The notes under the pieces were generated by a model. It did not search any database and was not told the DNA's origin. It saw nothing but the letters and a program-made list of their open reading frames with translations. Shown one piece after another: positions 45,299 through 64,000 of a stretch of DNA of 64,000 bases. How positions within the stretch are numbered: the stretch's first letter is position 1; every line of letters begins with the position of its first letter. The position numbers were made by a program, and so were the translations under genes. Source of the DNA: Protonemura montana (Eukaryota > Arthropoda > Insecta > Plecoptera > Nemouridae); NCBI GenBank assembly GCA_947568835.1, contig OX387603.1, forward strand, positions 1,303,701 through 1,367,700, given 5' to 3'.

Positions 45299-46316
45299 TT
45301 TATTTGGTTTCATAAAATCACACACTTGCTGGGAACGATGTACGCAAAGTGACGGCTCGCAGATTCTTTGTACAGTAGCTTTCAGGTCAATAGGTCAATA
45401 AATCGGCTGGTTTTGAAAAACTTAGTTCGCTATGAGGTGGATTTACAGGTTAGAAAGTAAGCCAGAGACAAAACAGTCCAGCAAGGTTCTAAACGGTTTC
45501 CAAACGAAAGGTGAGTCTTTTCTGCCGTCACTAAATCGTTACGTAGATACAACACTTTTTAGGAAAAGTCTTTTAAACGCTCGATAAAAAACTTGAAAAA
45601 ATTTTACCTATTCGGTAAAAAAATGTCCTCACCATTATGTACAAGATCAACAAGGGCAACGGCCCCCTTGGAAAGTCTGTTATTGATAATTGCCACCGGG
45701 ATAGAATAAACTTCGATCGAAATCTCAGAGAAGTAACTGCATTTAAACAAATAATAAAAAAAAAAACAGTTTCACACGCAATTCTTCGAGCGTAAGTTTC
45801 TGGTCGCACTGGTCACAGCTTCACACCGCGTAGAAAAAACATTTCCCATTAACAAACGAGGTCAATGCACCTAATTTCAAATGACTGACATAATTTAAAG
45901 CCATTGTCGTTGGCTTGCGATGAAGTTTGGCAACGGTGCTGCCAGCTCCCTGAACGCAGTTCGTTGCCCTCGGCTGTAGGCCGACTCCGTGGGACCTACA
46001 ATAAGGGAGAGTGGCAAACTTCCCTGAATCGAGTGAATTGGCCTGGAGACTGCAATAATAAAGACAGGACAAGTTTTACCCCAGATGCACCAATTAGAAG
46101 CAAACAAATAAATTATGTGACACATTTTGTAGCGCATTCGGGGAAAAAATTACAGCGTCGCCCTCCCGGGAGAGAAGTCAACAAGTTTCACTTATGAATA
46201 CCGAGACTTATGAAGTGATCCCTCCCATAAATACAGCGCAGGACGTCCGTTGAGCCGGCCATCAACATAGCCAGCCACGCCCGAACTTTCCACTCGAGCT
46301 GCGATCTTTACCGCGA
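45299..46316 (-). other. Probable ROR 3' UTR
   Basis: Sequence downstream of the ROR stop on the minus strand. The first minus-strand AATAAA noticed is at 45299-45304, which would give a UTR of about 1 kb. No other gene was recognised here. Confidence 0.3.
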
Positions 46317-62652
<16,336 letters not shown>

Positions 62653-62730
62653 CTGCATCAAAACGTCAACCTAACATTATTTCCTGATCGAATTACAAGG
62701 ACCTGACATGGATGGTTTGCTAGATTGATT

Positions 62731-63376
62731 GATTTGTGGTGTTTAACGACGCACTGTTTTGACAACTGGCAATGTGGCACTGGTCTAATGGCGTCGGTGA
62801 ATGAGCGGATGATGATGAACCTAACCTATTCCAAGCGGGGGTGACGGCACGTAGCCTACTCCTGTTGAAGACCAAGGGGACCACCGGCTTAACGTCCCTT
62901 CCGAAGGACGGTACATCGCGAACAACAGAATTCCTCCACAAATCCATGCTGTCGAGAGGTTGATAAGCAAGGCGAGTGAAGTTGCTGTACTAACTTTCAT
63001 CCCTCCAACCTCTCTCCCGAACAGAACTGGTCATGTGTATGATGGTCACCCATCCAATACCGGACTCAGCACAGTGTTGCTTAACTTTCATCCCTCCAAC
63101 CTCTCTCCCGAACAGAACTGGTCATGTGTATGATGGTCACCCATCCAATACCTGACTCAGCGCAGTGTTGCTTAACTTTCATCCCTCCAACCTCTCTCCC
63201 GAACAGAACTGGTCATGTGTATGATGGTCACCCATCCAATACCTGACCCAGCGCAGTGTTGCTTAACTTTCATCCCTCCAACCTCTCTCCCGAATAGAAC
63301 TGGTCATGTGTATGATGGTCACCCATCCAATACCTGACCCAGCGCAGTGTTGCCCAACTTCGGTGATCTCATGAGG
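62731..63376 (-). mobile_element. 5S-derived SINE with 4 units (copy H)
   Basis: The body starts after TTTGTGGTGTTTAACGACGC, lacks a short segment near 62835, and is followed by four 91-bp units. The far end again reads CTTCGGTGATCTCATGAG, the intact 5S-like head shared with copy G. Confidence 0.86.
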
Positions 63377-63914
63377 ACCGGTGTTTCCAACAGAAACTTG
63401 ACCTAAACGCCCCAAACTCTCGTCTTATTCTCATCTCCTCGGATGAAGCGGATCAAAGCAACGGCCAAGATTGCCCTTCTCTTCCAGTAATAACATTCTT
63501 GAGGGAATATTTATCGATTGCCCGCCACAATTAAAGCATGGTCACTGCCAAGACAAACACACAAGCATCGCTATGCGAGATCTTCTTGCTGGTGGTCGCT
63601 AATTTTAGCAAATGTTGGGAGCAAGGAAGCGTGACGGTTCCAGAGCCGATCGGATCTCATGCTATCTAACGTAACAATCAGACTCAAACTTTCGAAGGCA
63701 ACATTTTGACACGCGTTTATTTATGTCGGCTGCTCGTCGCGTGCAACGACGCACTCTCGATTGCCAAAACAAAACGCGCACAAATGCGCTCGGTAAGCCA
63801 AGTACAGCTGGCGAATCTTACGTGCACGAGCAGATGATCGAAGAGATGTTCTTGATTGGCCAATGTAACAATCTTTAAAAACATGTGAAATCGAGAACTG
63901 CAAGATGATTGTTT
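63377..63914. other. Unique sequence upstream of the recognised ROR exons
   Basis: No ROR exon (signal peptide or Ig start) could be recognised. Confidence 0.45.
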
Positions 63915-64000
63915 CAAGACTCATGTCTACTTGATCTAAACTTAGCACTTGTTTTAACAAAAACTATTTCAACTGGGTTTTCAATGCTAAGTGAAGAACA
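63915..64000. mobile_element. M1 repeat copy at window edge
   Basis: AGACTCATGTCTACTTGATC then AACTATTTCAACTGGGTTTT, cut by the end of the window. Confidence 0.7.

Overview
This is nuclear DNA from an animal, most likely a marine invertebrate. Three intron-rich metazoan genes with GT-AG introns sit among SINEs, MITEs and an unusually high load of minisatellites. I cannot name the species. The gene set (MNK kinase, NKRF-like protein, ROR receptor kinase) and the 5S-headed SINE family fit, for example, a lancelet, mollusc or other invertebrate, but none of this is decisive.

Layout. From 1 to 17.8 kb I find no gene. This stretch is almost wall-to-wall tandem repeats: four arrays of a 5S rRNA-derived 91-bp unit joined to a SINE body, plus 11-, 68-, 70-, 36- (about 100 copies), 130- and 10-bp minisatellites, a tRNA-like inverted-repeat element and a fold-back element. 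From 18.1 to 32.2 kb lies a complete MNK (MAP-kinase-interacting, eIF4E) kinase gene on the + strand, in 8 coding exons (445 aa). From 33.0 to 37.2 kb lies a complete NKRF-like gene on the + strand, in 7 coding exons (413 aa), with XTBD, dsRBD-like, G-patch and R3H domains in order. From 39.0 to 42.9 kb is a giant imperfect palindrome with tRNA-like sequences. From 62.65 down to 46.3 kb, on the - strand, is a ROR receptor tyrosine kinase in 14 recognised coding exons. Its 5' end, including the signal peptide and first half of the Ig domain, lies beyond the window or was not found. Its introns and flanks hold further 5S-SINE arrays and minisatellites.

Genes. All three proteins are expected to act in conserved but separate pathways: MNK in MAPK control of translation, NKRF with XRN2 in rRNA processing and transcriptional repression, and ROR as a Wnt/planar-polarity receptor. 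I see no functional cluster. MNK and NKRF are head-to-tail about 0.8 kb apart, and ROR faces them convergently.

Most striking signals: (1) a SINE family whose 5S rRNA-derived promoter segment has been amplified in tandem (4 to 17 copies per insertion, about 64 units in the window) while the SINE body stays single-copy; (2) the same 41-bp minisatellite lying about 30 bp upstream of a splice acceptor in both MNK and ROR, in the same transcriptional orientation; (3) a 3.9-kb palindrome; (4) a tRNA-like sequence carried inside inverted-repeat MITEs; (5) a repeat family with a hammerhead-like motif. Exon boundaries were set by hand from reading frame and splice consensus. Family calls rest on motifs and have not been searched against a database.
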